A DNA stretch of 64,000 nucleotides from Flavobacterium tyrosinilyticum (GCF_023656565.1 NZ_JAMOKG010000002.1:1370030-1434029); one strand, 5' to 3'. Counted from the stretch's first letter, positions 9,856 through 19,245 are shown. Notes: a model not told the origin generated them from the sequence alone. Numbers and translations are program-made.

Positions 9856-11331
9856 ATGAAAAACTTAAAAATAGCATTATCCCTATTAATACTTATTTGT
9901 ATTACTAGCTGCGATGATTTCTTGTCGGAGAAACCAGATAATAGAACCGAAATTGATACGCCAGAAAAAATAAAAGAATTATTAGTAGAAGCTTATCCTC
10001 AAATGAGTTATTTCGAGATTGCTGAAACTATGTCTGATAATGTTTTTGATAGTGGATTAGCTACAACATTAGTAAGAAACGAGCAAAACTACAATTGGGA
10101 AATTAATACAGAAGCGACTGATATTGATACTCAAGCGTATTACTGGGATGCTTGTTATAGAGCAATTGCACACGCAAACAAAGCATTGGAAGCAATAGAA
10201 GAGTTGGGAAGTCCGGCAAGCTTAAATCCGCAAAAAGGTGAGGCTTTGATGGCGAGAGCGTATTCGCACTTTATGCTGGTTTCATTATGGTCAAAACGTT
10301 ACAATCCAGCAACTGCCGATACAGATTTAGGGGTTCCTTATGTAACAAAACCAGAAACGGAATTGATAACAAAATACAAAAGAAACACACTTGCTGAAGT
10401 GTATGCTTTTCTTGAAAAAGATATTGAAGAGGGATTAAAATATGTGACAAACGATTATAAAGAGCCAAAATTTCACTTTAATGTAGCGGCTTCAAAAGCT
10501 TTTGCCAGCAGATTTTATTTGGTAAAAGGAAATTGGGATAAAGTAATTGAATTGTCTAATGACTTAGGTTCTAGACCTTCAGCAATAAGAGATTTTTCAG
10601 TTTACGAACCTTTAAGTGTGGAAGATCAGCAGTTAAAATACGGAGCGAGTGATGTTGGAACCAATCTTTTAATCGTTTCTGCAAATACGATCGTAAGTAG
10701 AGTATACCATTTAAATCGTTTTAATTTATCAGGTTTACGCCGTCCAGAAATCTTTGGAACAAGCACAAATCTTTTCGGAAAAGCGTATTATTATAATTTC
10801 TATTCTTCAAATGGAAGTATCACATTGTTCTTGCCTAAGTTTTACGAATACTTTAAATATTCTAACGTAACAGCTGGAATTGGAGATCCTTATGTTGCTG
10901 AAGTATTATTAAGCAACGATGAGTTTTTCTTAAACAGAATCGAAGCACATGTTATGAAAGGAGATATCGCTACGGCTACTGGAGAATTAGAATATTTCTT
11001 AGCAACAAGAACTCCAACATACAATCCAACAACAGATAAATTGACTGAGGCAAGAGTAGTGGCTAAATTCCCTGTAATTGCAGATGAATATACGCCATTC
11101 TACGCAATGACTCCAGTACAGACCTCTTATGTAAAAGCAATTGCAGAAACAAGAAGAAGAGATTTTATACACGAAGGACTTAGATGGTTTGATATTAAAC
11201 GTTTTAATCTAGTAGTTAGACATGAGACATCAAACAAGCCAGCTAATATTTTAGTAAAAGACGATAACAGAAGAGCATTGCAAATTCCGTTGCACGCTTC
11301 AAGTACTGGTATCGAACTAAATCCTAGATAA
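9856..11331 (+). CDS. RagB/SusD-family nutrient-uptake outer-membrane lipoprotein
   Basis: Surface lipoprotein that lids the SusC barrel and captures substrate. The signal peptide ends in the lipobox LICITSC, with Cys19 as the lipidated residue, followed by acidic residues (DD) as is common for surface export in this phylum. The 491 residues contain the TPR-like helical core (ALMARAYSHFMLVSLW region) and the typical C-terminal RRRDFIHEGLRWFDIKRF motif. It pairs with the SusC just upstream and shares an operon with the two lipoproteins downstream. Confidence 0.95.
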   Translation: MKNLKIALSLLILICITSCDDFLSEKPDNRTEIDTPEKIKELLVEAYPQMSYFEIAETMSDNVFDSGLATTLVRNEQNYNWEINTEATDIDTQAYYWDACYRAIAHANKALEAIEELGSPASLNPQKGEALMARAYSHFMLVSLWSKRYNPATADTDLGVPYVTKPETELITKYKRNTLAEVYAFLEKDIEEGLKYVTNDYKEPKFHFNVAASKAFASRFYLVKGNWDKVIELSNDLGSRPSAIRDFSVYEPLSVEDQQLKYGASDVGTNLLIVSANTIVSRVYHLNRFNLSGLRRPEIFGTSTNLFGKAYYYNFYSSNGSITLFLPKFYEYFKYSNVTAGIGDPYVAEVLLSNDEFFLNRIEAHVMKGDIATATGELEYFLATRTPTYNPTTDKLTEARVVAKFPVIADEYTPFYAMTPVQTSYVKAIAETRRRDFIHEGLRWFDIKRFNLVVRHETSNKPANILVKDDNRRALQIPLHASSTGIELNPR

Positions 11332-11339
11332 TCTTAAAA

Positions 11340-12206
11340 ATGAAAATTATGAAATTATTAAAATATAATAAAATTGCGGTTTTAGCTCTAGTTTCGATAA
11401 CTCTATTTTCATGTGGAAGCGATGACTTGCCTGGAGAAAGCCAATTAGATTTTACCCAACCAGAAAAGACAAGTTTAGATAATTGGATTGACGCTACTTA
11501 TTTAAATTCATACAACATTAATGTTCAGTATAAATGGAACCAAAACACGGTAGACAACAGCCGTTATTTATTCCCGCCAGACGTTAATAAGGTAAAACCT
11601 GCTCTTGAAATAGTTGAAACCATTTGGCTAAAAAGTTATGCCGCAATTGGAGGTCCAGATTTTGTAAAGAAAATTGCTCCAAGAGAAATTGTTTTGGTTG
11701 GAGGAGTTAATTTAAATAGTGTTGGAACCAAAACCTTAGGGTTGGCTGAAGGAGGACAGAGAGTTACTTTGTTTGAAACAGATTATATCGATAAATCGGA
11801 TCGCGAAAACGTAGCACAATTTATACATACAATTCAGCACGAATACATCCATATTTTAAATCAGAACAAACCTTTTGACGAAAAAACTTGGAAAACGCTA
11901 ACACCAGGAGGTTATACCGCAGATTGGTACAATTTTGAAATTGAAGAATCAAATGAGCTTGGATTTATTACAAGTTATGCGAGATCAAATATTAACGAAG
12001 ATTTTGCAGAAACTGCGGCAATGATTCTAATTTATACAAAAGCAGAATACGCGGCATTTTTGGAAGGTATAGAAAATCCTTTTGCTCTTCAGGCTTTAAA
12101 ATCAAAAGAAGCTATTGTAGTAAAGTATTTCAAAGAAGCATTCAATATGGATTTTTATGCTTTAAGAGACGAAGCAGAAAAGAATACAACATCTGTAATA
12201 AATTAA
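11340..12206 (+). CDS. Substrate import-associated zinc metallohydrolase lipoprotein
   Basis: A 288-residue lipoprotein (lipobox LFSC, Cys25) with a zinc-metalloprotease motif HEYIH at residues 167-171. A probable third ligand lies in the downstream NEDFAET stretch (Glu220 or Glu224). The family is known from Bacteroidota as a partner of SusC/SusD pairs and is presumed to process the incoming substrate, perhaps a peptide or a metal-bound ligand; no substrate is established. A second in-frame ATG nine bases downstream is an equally possible start. It sits 8 bases after susD and 10 bases before the DUF4302 gene, which shows a single operon. Confidence 0.88.
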   Translation: MKIMKLLKYNKIAVLALVSITLFSCGSDDLPGESQLDFTQPEKTSLDNWIDATYLNSYNINVQYKWNQNTVDNSRYLFPPDVNKVKPALEIVETIWLKSYAAIGGPDFVKKIAPREIVLVGGVNLNSVGTKTLGLAEGGQRVTLFETDYIDKSDRENVAQFIHTIQHEYIHILNQNKPFDEKTWKTLTPGGYTADWYNFEIEESNELGFITSYARSNINEDFAETAAMILIYTKAEYAAFLEGIENPFALQALKSKEAIVVKYFKEAFNMDFYALRDEAEKNTTSVIN

Positions 12207-12216
12207 AACAAGCATT

Positions 12217-13563
12217 ATGAAAATGAAACAACTATATAAGTACTTATTTGCAGCTGTTTTAATACTGCAATTGATCGCCTGTAATAATAATACAGATGCA
12301 GAACAACTTTTTAATGATATGCCTACCGCTCGATTAAATAAGCAAAAAACAGAGTTAAGCGAAGCATTGCTTTCATCTCAATACGGGTGGAAAGCGGTTT
12401 ATTTTACAGATAATACCGTTTTAGGAGGATATACTCATTTATTTAGATTTGCTGACGATGGAACTGTGCAAATGGCATCAGATTTTGATGCTGATACAGC
12501 TACTTATAAAAGTGAATACGCGATCCAAGTAGGAAGCACGGTGAGTTTAACTTTTACGACAAAAAATAGAATTCATCTTTTGTCAGATTCAGACAATTAT
12601 CCCATTCCAGCATTGCGAGCAAAAGGTTATTTAGGAGATTTTCAATTTTTGTACTATGGACAAGAAAATGGAGAAATCATTTTTAGAACCAACAGAAGTA
12701 ATCAAGAATTACGTTTTGTAAAAGCAACTGCAGAAGATTGGACAGAATTGCCTAAAAATCTTCTGATGGAAAAAAATGTTATTGGAGGAGAAGAAAGACC
12801 ACTTTTTAGACTATTAGAAACAAATGATGGCACGACTACGCATAAATTTGATTTTTCATTTACAGCAGTAACGCGTTTTGCAAACTCAAATTCGATTGAA
12901 AACGGTTATTCTGTAAGCTACGACATGGGAATAGGATATTCTCCAACAGGAATTGTTGTAAGTCCAGCAGTTGAAGTAGGCGGGCAAAAACTATCAAACT
13001 TTGTTTATAACGATACCGATGGAAGCTTTACTGCTACTGGAACGGGTGGTGTGTCTGCAGTTATAAAGTATACTGACAAACCGCTAGTTCTTACAGATGA
13101 TTATAAACTATTGCTTCCAGGTAAGCCATTAGCTTGGTTTGGATTCTTTGTAGACGATTACACAATCGATTCTCCTGCAAACTCACCGTTATTTTACGCT
13201 GAACTAGCAAAAGTAAACGCATCGTTGCCGGCAGGACAAAGCATCGCATCTATTGAAATTTATAGCAACCATGCTATCGGAACTTTTATCTATTACACTT
13301 TTGTTGGTAGATCTCCTTTACAGCATCATGTTACTATTGAAGAAGACGTAGCAGGTAAGAAAATGATTCTGAAACATAAATCATGGAACGGAAATACTAC
13401 CGTAGCGACACCATTCTTCTTGGCAAGTATAGATAAATACTTCATGGATCCGCAAGGAATTTATGTAAAAGCAGAAAGCTTCAGATTATTCTACTCAGAT
13501 CCTGTTTATACATTTACAAGTGCATCAAGTCCATTTAGAATGACAACTTGGAAACTTAATTAA
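12217..13563 (+). CDS. DUF4302 family lipoprotein
   Basis: A 448-residue lipoprotein with a signal peptide ending LQLIAC (Cys22). The N-terminal part (TARLNKQKTELSEALLSSQYGWKA) and the following beta-rich region match my recollection of DUF4302, a Bacteroidota family that travels with SusC/SusD and the HExxH lipoprotein. It is probably a surface binding protein of this uptake complex. It is the last gene of the operon and is followed by a strong terminator. Confidence 0.8.
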   Translation: MKMKQLYKYLFAAVLILQLIACNNNTDAEQLFNDMPTARLNKQKTELSEALLSSQYGWKAVYFTDNTVLGGYTHLFRFADDGTVQMASDFDADTATYKSEYAIQVGSTVSLTFTTKNRIHLLSDSDNYPIPALRAKGYLGDFQFLYYGQENGEIIFRTNRSNQELRFVKATAEDWTELPKNLLMEKNVIGGEERPLFRLLETNDGTTTHKFDFSFTAVTRFANSNSIENGYSVSYDMGIGYSPTGIVVSPAVEVGGQKLSNFVYNDTDGSFTATGTGGVSAVIKYTDKPLVLTDDYKLLLPGKPLAWFGFFVDDYTIDSPANSPLFYAELAKVNASLPAGQSIASIEIYSNHAIGTFIYYTFVGRSPLQHHVTIEEDVAGKKMILKHKSWNGNTTVATPFFLASIDKYFMDPQGIYVKAESFRLFYSDPVYTFTSASSPFRMTTWKLN

Positions 13564-13567
13564 TTTA

Positions 13568-13599
13568 AAAAAAGCAGCTCATTTCTTGAGCTGCTTTTA
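13568..13599 (+). terminator. Terminator of the SusC/SusD operon
   Basis: AGCAGCTCA pairs with TGAGCTGCT, flanked by A and T runs, 5 bases after the stop of the DUF4302 gene. The same stem core (CAGCTCA) recurs in the terminator at 13938. Confidence 0.9.
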
Positions 13600-13649
13600 T
13601 CCAACATAATTTCTGAATCAAGTATATAACTTCTTAATTTATAGATATT

Positions 13650-13823
13650 ATGATTAAAAAGATAATTACACCAGCAACTATAGCAATATTCTTTTGGCTA
13701 ATAGGGTTGCTTATTGTAAATGAGTACTATTATCCATATTTAAGACCTTATTTATATCTATCCATAATAATTGCAATTGCGTGTGTAGTCATGGATAAGA
13801 TTAATGAAGATAAAGACGAATAA
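13650..13823 (+). CDS. Small two-helix membrane protein (57 residues)
   Basis: An ATG-started frame of 57 codons. It encodes a Lys-rich N-terminus, a first hydrophobic segment (about residues 8-24, AIFFWLIGLLIVN), a Tyr-rich turn (YYYPYLRPYLY), a second hydrophobic segment (about 36-48, LSIIIAIACVV) and an acidic tail (DKINEDKDE). The arrangement of two membrane spans with charged ends supports a real protein. I do not recognise the family. It stands alone between two terminators. Confidence 0.6.
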   Translation: MIKKIITPATIAIFFWLIGLLIVNEYYYPYLRPYLYLSIIIAIACVVMDKINEDKDE

Positions 13824-13937
13824 ATATTGCCAATAAGTCTTAAGGCTGCAAAAATATAATAGTGGTACCAACTGCATCTTTAAAAATGCTGCACAATCAC
13901 ATTGAAGATTTTTAGTTTTGTTTTTTTATTTTGGGGG

Positions 13938-13970
13938 AAACAGCTCATTTTATGAGCTGTTTTTGTTTTT
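13938..13970 (+). terminator. Terminator after the small membrane protein
   Basis: AAACAGCTCAT pairs with ATGAGCTGTTT, followed by a T-rich tract. It lies 115 bases after the small gene, so a longer untranslated tail or another short transcript may end here. Confidence 0.82.
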
Positions 13971-14105
13971 TAAGTTTAATCTTTCTTTATGTAAAAATAT
14001 TATACTTTTTTTCTTATATTTAAAGCTGAAATTAATTTTTCATGTCTGAAAACTCAACAGACATTAACGGATTGAGTTTACCAAAAAACCAAAGAACAAA
14101 TAATT

Positions 14106-14294
14106 ATGTTAAAATCAATTTTAAATTTTCAAGGGGTTGAGATTTTGAACCGCGAAGAGCAAAGAAGTATTAAAGCTGGTGATTTAACTTGGGATTGTCA
14201 AACAGGAGATGGAGCCGTAATGGGGCAATACATTCATCCATGTATTGATCAGCCAGTTGAGATTATTCCAGCTCCAGAATTTGATCTGCCTTAA
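14106..14294 (+). CDS. Short peptide with a bacteriocin-like leader (orphan)
   Basis: A 62-residue peptide. The N-terminal half (GVEILNREEQRSIKAG, residues 10-25) resembles the leader of double-glycine bacteriocin and natural-product precursors in Bacteroidota, in which L-x-x-E-E-x-x-x-I-x-G-G precedes the cleavage site; here the site reads AG. The core (residues 26-62) has two cysteines and is acidic, with four prolines. No peptidase-ABC transporter, lanthionine synthase or radical SAM gene is visible within the window, so maturation and export genes would have to lie elsewhere. It has its own terminator. Confidence 0.6.
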   Translation: MLKSILNFQGVEILNREEQRSIKAGDLTWDCQTGDGAVMGQYIHPCIDQPVEIIPAPEFDLP

Positions 14295-14324
14295 TCATAG
14301 TGTCAGGTAAACTTTTAAGTAATA

Positions 14325-14353
14325 AAGCCGTTTCAAATTGAAACGGTTTTTTG
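14325..14353 (+). terminator. Terminator after the short peptide gene
   Basis: CCGTTTCAA pairs with TTGAAACGG around a 1-base centre plus closing bases, followed by a T run, 31 bases after the peptide stop. Confidence 0.88.
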
Positions 14354-14539
14354 TTTTATGCTAAAGAAAAGCTCTTATTTATAAATTACACTAATGCTAT
14401 TTTTTTTAAAAAGGGAAATATTATATATTTGACAAGTCATTTATAGCGTAGGTAAAACTTATGGAACTTTCTTTTTTAGCAGAAAATGCAAATAAGTAAT
14501 GGCACAAGCTGTAAAGAAATATTAACATTAATTTTGAAT

Positions 14540-15286
14540 ATGAAATTACTAGAAGGAAAAGTTGCAATTATTACTGGTGCAAGCCGTGGAATTGGAAAAG
14601 GAATTGCTGAAGTTTTTGCTAAACATGGAGCAAATGTTGCTTTTACATACAGCTCATCTGCAGCATCTGCAGAAGCTTTAGAAGCAGAATTGAATGCTTT
14701 AGGAGTAAAAGCTAAAGGATACCAATCTAATGCAGCAGATTTTAACGAAGCGCAGACTTTTGTTGATGCTGTTTTAGCAGATTTTGGAACTGTTGACATC
14801 TTAATCAACAACGCTGGAATTACAAAAGACAATTTGTTAATGCGTATGTCTGAGGCAGATTTTGACCAAGTAATAGATGTGAATTTGAAATCGGTTTTTA
14901 ATATGACAAAAGCGATTCAGAAAACTTTCTTGAAACAAAGAGCAGGATCTATCATCAATATTAGCTCTGTTGTTGGAGTTTCTGGAAACGCAGGTCAAAC
15001 AAATTATGCAGCTTCTAAAGCAGGTGCAATCGGATTTACTAAATCTGTAGCTCTTGAGTTAGGTTCTCGTAACATTCGTTGCAATGCAATTGCTCCAGGT
15101 TTTATCGAAACTGAAATGACGGCAAAATTAAGCGAAGATGTAGTAAAAGGATGGAGAGAAGGTATTCCGTTGAAACGCGGAGGAACTACAGAAGACGTTG
15201 CAAATGCTTGTCTTTTCTTAGCTTCAGACATGAGTGCTTACATTACAGGACAAGTTCTTAATGTTTGCGGAGGAATGCTAACATAA
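14540..15286 (+). CDS. fabG: 3-oxoacyl-ACP reductase
   Basis: NADPH-dependent short-chain reductase of type II fatty acid synthesis. I start it at the ATG that gives MKLLEGKVAIITGAS, for a 248-residue protein of normal length; an upstream in-frame ATG at 14486 would add 18 residues not typical of the family. It has the TGxxxGIG cofactor motif (TGASRGIG, residues 12-19), the NNAG motif (90-93) and the catalytic Ser143, Tyr156, Lys160 set, with ETEMT near the C-terminal lid. The gene stands apart from other fab genes here. Confidence 0.93.
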   Translation: MKLLEGKVAIITGASRGIGKGIAEVFAKHGANVAFTYSSSAASAEALEAELNALGVKAKGYQSNAADFNEAQTFVDAVLADFGTVDILINNAGITKDNLLMRMSEADFDQVIDVNLKSVFNMTKAIQKTFLKQRAGSIINISSVVGVSGNAGQTNYAASKAGAIGFTKSVALELGSRNIRCNAIAPGFIETEMTAKLSEDVVKGWREGIPLKRGGTTEDVANACLFLASDMSAYITGQVLNVCGGMLT

Positions 15287-15340
15287 GGTACTGAGGTGCT
15301 AAGTTGCAAAGGTTCAAAGGTTTTGAAATCTTTGAATTAT
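15287..15340. repeat. CTGAGG/CTAAG and CAAAG word repeat
   Basis: The gap after fabG contains CTGAGGTGCTAAG and then CAAAGGTTCAAAGG. The first part is the reverse-strand counterpart of the CTTAGCATCTTAG...CCTCAG run near 3090-3122, and the second belongs to the CAAAG word family seen at 17393, 20295 and 33584. Confidence 0.5.
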
Positions 15341-15365
15341 TAATCTTCCAATTACTGAATAAATT

Positions 15366-17393
15366 ATGACTACAAACACGATTCTTTTATTATTGCTTTC
15401 TTTAGTAATTGCTGGTGGGTTGTCGTATTTTCAATATTTTTTCAAAGCCAAAAGTAAATCCAATGTGATTATACTTTTGGCTTTTTTACGTTTTCTGGCC
15501 ATTTTCGGATTGTTGGTTTTATTGATTAATCCGATTATTTCTAAAAATTCTCTCGAAATTACCAAAACACCTTTGGCAGTGGTTGTAGATAATTCGAGTT
15601 CTATTGCTGTTTTAAAATCAGACCAGAAAGCGGTTGAATTATATCAAAAACTGGTTTCGAATCCAGCTTTAAAAGAAAAATTCGATATTCAAACCTATCA
15701 GTTTGATAATGATTTTAAAACTTCAGACCAGTTTGATTTCAAAGGAAATCAGACCAATTTAGACGAAGTTGCCAAAAATCTAAAAAGCATCCACAAAAAT
15801 CTGATTTTCCCAACAGTCATTATTACTGACGGAAATCAAACTACAGGAAACGATTATGTATATCGTTTTGACCCTGTCAATAAAGTTTATCCTTTGGTTG
15901 TGGGAGATACAACTACTTTTTTTGATTTAAAAATCAATCAGTTAAACGTAAATAAATACGCTTTTCACAAAAATAAATTTCCGGTTGAAGTTTTTCTGCA
16001 ATATGCAGGAGATAAAACCACAAATGCAGAATTTACCATTACGCAAGGAAGTACGGTTGTAGCAAAAGAAAAACTTTCTTTCTCGCCATCAAAGAAAACA
16101 GCTTCGCTAAATTTGCTTCTTCCAGCAGACAAGGTAGGATTGCAGATTTATAAAGCGACTATTCAATCATCTGCAAAAGAAAAAAATAGTTACAATAATG
16201 TCAAAAATTTTGCAGTAGAAATCATAGATCAAAAATCAACTGTTGCGATTGTTTCTGCTATAAATCATCCAGATATTGCCGCTTTAAAACGTTCAATTGA
16301 AGTTAATGCGCAACGTAAGGTAATTTTAGTTAAACCAAATCAAATTAGCGATTTAGATGATGTTTCTGTTTTGGTTTTATATCAACCAACGACAGCTTTC
16401 AAAGCTATTTTTGACAACAATAAATTAAAAGGAATAAATACCTTTATTATCACAGGAAACAATACCGATTTCAATTTTCTAAATCAGCAGCAGAACAATC
16501 TGGTTTTTAAAATGAGTAATCAGCGAGAAGATTTTTTATGTGAATTCCAATCAGCTTTCAACCTGTTTGCAATTGATAATATTGGTTTTGAAAATTTCCC
16601 GCCTTTGCAAAATCTGTTTGGAAATATTAGCACTAATGGGAATGTGTCTGTTTTGCTTTCGTCAAAAATTAGAAACGTTTCTACCAATGCACCTTTATTG
16701 GCTTTCGCCGAAAATCAAGGAAAAAGAACCGCTTTTCTTTTAGGAGAAAACAGCTGGAAATGGCGTTTGCAAAGTCATGTCGATAATCAGTCATTTGAAA
16801 AGTATGATGTTTTTATGGATAAAATTATTCAATATTTAGCATCATCGACTTCAAAGAAATCGCTAGTAGTATCTCACGAAAGTTTTTATAATTCTGGCGA
16901 AGAAATCATTATTAACGCGCAATATTTCAATAAAAATTATGAGTTTGATGAAAAAGCCAGACTTACCATTACTGTTGTAAATGCTGCGACGAAACAAACT
17001 AAAAATTATGATTTATTGAAAGGGAGCAATTCTTTCTCTGCTAATTTAGAAGGACTTCCAGCAGGAAAATATAACTTTACAGTAAAAGAATTAAACTCGA
17101 ATACTTCATACGCAAGTCATTTTGAAATTTTAGATTTTGATATCGAAAAGCAATTCGTAAATCCAGACGTACTTAAATTACAGCAATTGGCTCAGCAAAC
17201 AGGAGGGAAAGCTTTCTTCGAAGATCAAGCCGATCAATTGATTAACACACTTTTAGAAAACAAAGAATACAAATCAATCGAGAAAAATATCTCAAGTAAA
17301 ACTCCAATTATTGACTGGGTTTGGTTATTGATTTTGATTGCTACTTTACTGACAATTGAATGGTTTGTTAGAAAGTATAATGGGTTGCTTTAA
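15366..17393 (+). CDS. VWA-like membrane protein of unknown role
   Basis: A 675-residue protein with two N-terminal membrane segments (about residues 5-22 and 35-56) and one near the C-terminus (about 650-666, VWLLILIATLLTIEWF). Between them lies a large soluble part. It begins with a degenerate von Willebrand A-type metal site, VVVDNSSSI (D-x-S-x-S), and also contains Ig-like beta regions. The layout matches a Bacteroidota family of predicted glutamine-amidotransferase or VWA-like membrane proteins that I know only as uncharacterised. It may work on cell-envelope processes, but this is inference. Confidence 0.7.
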   Translation: MTTNTILLLLLSLVIAGGLSYFQYFFKAKSKSNVIILLAFLRFLAIFGLLVLLINPIISKNSLEITKTPLAVVVDNSSSIAVLKSDQKAVELYQKLVSNPALKEKFDIQTYQFDNDFKTSDQFDFKGNQTNLDEVAKNLKSIHKNLIFPTVIITDGNQTTGNDYVYRFDPVNKVYPLVVGDTTTFFDLKINQLNVNKYAFHKNKFPVEVFLQYAGDKTTNAEFTITQGSTVVAKEKLSFSPSKKTASLNLLLPADKVGLQIYKATIQSSAKEKNSYNNVKNFAVEIIDQKSTVAIVSAINHPDIAALKRSIEVNAQRKVILVKPNQISDLDDVSVLVLYQPTTAFKAIFDNNKLKGINTFIITGNNTDFNFLNQQQNNLVFKMSNQREDFLCEFQSAFNLFAIDNIGFENFPPLQNLFGNISTNGNVSVLLSSKIRNVSTNAPLLAFAENQGKRTAFLLGENSWKWRLQSHVDNQSFEKYDVFMDKIIQYLASSTSKKSLVVSHESFYNSGEEIIINAQYFNKNYEFDEKARLTITVVNAATKQTKNYDLLKGSNSFSANLEGLPAGKYNFTVKELNSNTSYASHFEILDFDIEKQFVNPDVLKLQQLAQQTGGKAFFEDQADQLINTLLENKEYKSIEKNISSKTPIIDWVWLLILIATLLTIEWFVRKYNGLL

Positions 17394-17421
17394 AAGTCGC
17401 AAAGGTTCAAAGCAGCAAAGA
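17393..17421. repeat. CAAAG word repeat before the BRO-N gene
   Basis: The gap begins with GTCGCAAAGGTTCAAAGC followed by AGCAAAG. It is a single arm of the CAAAG word family without an obvious partner arm here. Confidence 0.45.
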
Positions 17422-17494
17422 ATTATGTCGTTTTGAAATCGCATTTAAAGACGAAATGAAGATAAATCGAGAATGAGTTTTATATAAATAAAGT

Positions 17495-18346
17495 ATGAAA
17501 CATATGGAAGGAATACAGTTATTTGAGGAGAAAAAAGTTAGAACCGTTTGGAATCAAGAAGAAGAAAAATGGTATTTTTCAATTATTGATGTTGTTGCTG
17601 TATTAACTGATAGTGTTGATCCATCTGCCTATTGGCGTAAGCTGAAACAACGACTAAAAGCAGAAGGAAATGAAACTGTGACGAATTGTCACGGTTTGAA
17701 AATGAAGGCTGCTGATGGAAAAATGCGAATAACAGATGTTGCAGATACTGAACAACTTTTTCGTTTAATCCAATCTATTCCATCAGCAAATGCAGAGCCA
17801 TTTAAATTATGGCTTGCTCAAATTGCATCAGAGCGTTTAGATGAAATGCAAGATCCTGAACTTTCAATTGATAGAGCATTAGAACAGTATCTAATTTTAG
17901 GTTATTCTGAAAATTGGATTAATCAACGATTAAAAAGTATAGAAGTTAGAAAAGAATTGACTAACGAATGGAAAAATAGAGGTGTTAGAGAAGGAATTCA
18001 GTTTGCTACTTTAACTGATGTTATTTCTAAAGCTTGGTCAGGGAAGACAACTAAAGAATATAAAATACTTAAAGGGCTTAAGAAAGAAAATCTTCGTGAT
18101 AACATGACTAATACAGAGTTAATTTTAAACATGTTAGCAGAAGCATCAACTACAGATATTTCTAAAGCAACTAATCCTGAAAGTTTTGAAGACAATATAG
18201 TAGTTGCAGGACAAGGTGGTAACGTGGCAAAAGTAGCTTTGAAGGAATTAGAATCAAAAACAGGAAAAAAAGTTGTTACATCGTTAAATGCAAAAGATGT
18301 TATACAACAAAAGAATATTGAAGAAGATCTAGATAGAAAAAAGTAA
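17495..18346 (+). CDS. BRO-N domain protein with DinD-like C-terminal region
   Basis: A 283-residue protein. Residues about 5-110 form a BRO-N domain (VWNQEEEKWYFSIIDVVAVL, then YWRKLKQRL), typical of phage antirepressors and some chromosomal regulators. The C-terminal half (KEYKILKGLKKENLRDNMT then ELILNMLAEAST) resembles the E. coli DNA-damage-inducible DinD protein. Its stop is only 2 bases before the LysR gene, which is odd for a phage-type gene and suggests a shared transcript. There are no phage genes around it, so if acquired by transfer it has long been domesticated. Confidence 0.8.
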   Translation: MKHMEGIQLFEEKKVRTVWNQEEEKWYFSIIDVVAVLTDSVDPSAYWRKLKQRLKAEGNETVTNCHGLKMKAADGKMRITDVADTEQLFRLIQSIPSANAEPFKLWLAQIASERLDEMQDPELSIDRALEQYLILGYSENWINQRLKSIEVRKELTNEWKNRGVREGIQFATLTDVISKAWSGKTTKEYKILKGLKKENLRDNMTNTELILNMLAEASTTDISKATNPESFEDNIVVAGQGGNVAKVALKELESKTGKKVVTSLNAKDVIQQKNIEEDLDRKK

Positions 18347-18348
18347 AA

Positions 18349-19245
18349 ATGGACTTCAGGCTAAAAGTTTTCTATACCGTTGCGCTCCGCCTTAATTTTA
18401 CTAAAGCGGCAACAGAGTTATATATTACACAGCCAGCGGTTTCAAAGCATATTCAGGAATTAGAAGAAACGTATAAAACCAAACTTTTTGAGCGAAACGG
18501 ATCTAAAATCGCTTTAACTCCAGCTGGAAAAATCCTTTTAAAATATACTAAAAGTATTTTTGATATCTATCGCGAAATAGACTTCGAAATGAGTTCTTTC
18601 AATAAAGAACGACAAGGTTTATTGCGATTAGGAGCGAGCACAACAATTTCACAATATATTATTTCTCCAGTTTTAGCCAGTTTTCATCAAAAGCAAAAGG
18701 ATATAAAAGTCAATTTGCTGAATGGAAATACAGAACAAATAGAAAATGCCTTAATCAATAAAGAAATCGAAATCGGAATTGTAGAAGGACAATCTAAAAA
18801 TCAATCGATAAAATACATTCCGTTTTTAAAAGACGAATTGGTTTTGGTTTGTAACAGCCATAATCCTTTTGTAAAACAAAATGAAATTTCGGTAAACGAT
18901 TTAAAATCAATGAAATTTATAACTCGTGAACGCGGATCTGGAACACTTGAAGTTATAGAATTTGCATTGAAAAAAGCGGGTTTGAAATTTTCAGATTTAC
19001 AAATAGAGATGCAGCTTGGAAGTACAGAAAGCATAAAATCATATTTGCTAAACTCAGATTGTTTTGCTTTTATGTCTATACATGCTGTGAGCAAAGAGCT
19101 GAAAAATAATGAATTGATTGTTTTGGATGTAGAAAAGTTAGCAATAGAAAGATATTTTTATGTGGCTACTTTACAAGGAAAATCAGATTCATTATCTGAA
19201 CTGTTTATTCAAAATTTAGCATCTCACTATAACTTGAAATTATAG
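18349..19245 (+). CDS. LysR-family transcriptional regulator
   Basis: A 298-residue regulator. The winged helix-turn-helix is at about 1-60 (LNFTKAATELYITQPAVSKHIQELE), followed by the linker helix and a LysR substrate-binding domain (about 90-295). It is directly upstream of, and in the same direction as, a YeiH-type transporter, so control of that gene by a small effector such as a sulfur compound is likely. LysR genes are more often divergent from their target, so its position in the same transcript is worth noting. Confidence 0.93.
   Translation: MDFRLKVFYTVALRLNFTKAATELYITQPAVSKHIQELEETYKTKLFERNGSKIALTPAGKILLKYTKSIFDIYREIDFEMSSFNKERQGLLRLGASTTISQYIISPVLASFHQKQKDIKVNLLNGNTEQIENALINKEIEIGIVEGQSKNQSIKYIPFLKDELVLVCNSHNPFVKQNEISVNDLKSMKFITRERGSGTLEVIEFALKKAGLKFSDLQIEMQLGSTESIKSYLLNSDCFAFMSIHAVSKELKNNELIVLDVEKLAIERYFYVATLQGKSDSLSELFIQNLASHYNLKL

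Noticed and set aside
14476..14832. Minus-strand frame of 118 codons within fabG
   Set aside because: It is the mirror of a strongly supported fabG frame; its composition follows the codon pattern of the real gene and shows no motif.
17495..18346. Prophage remnant
   Set aside because: The BRO-N gene is the only phage-type gene; no integrase, att repeats, tRNA or structural genes lie nearby.
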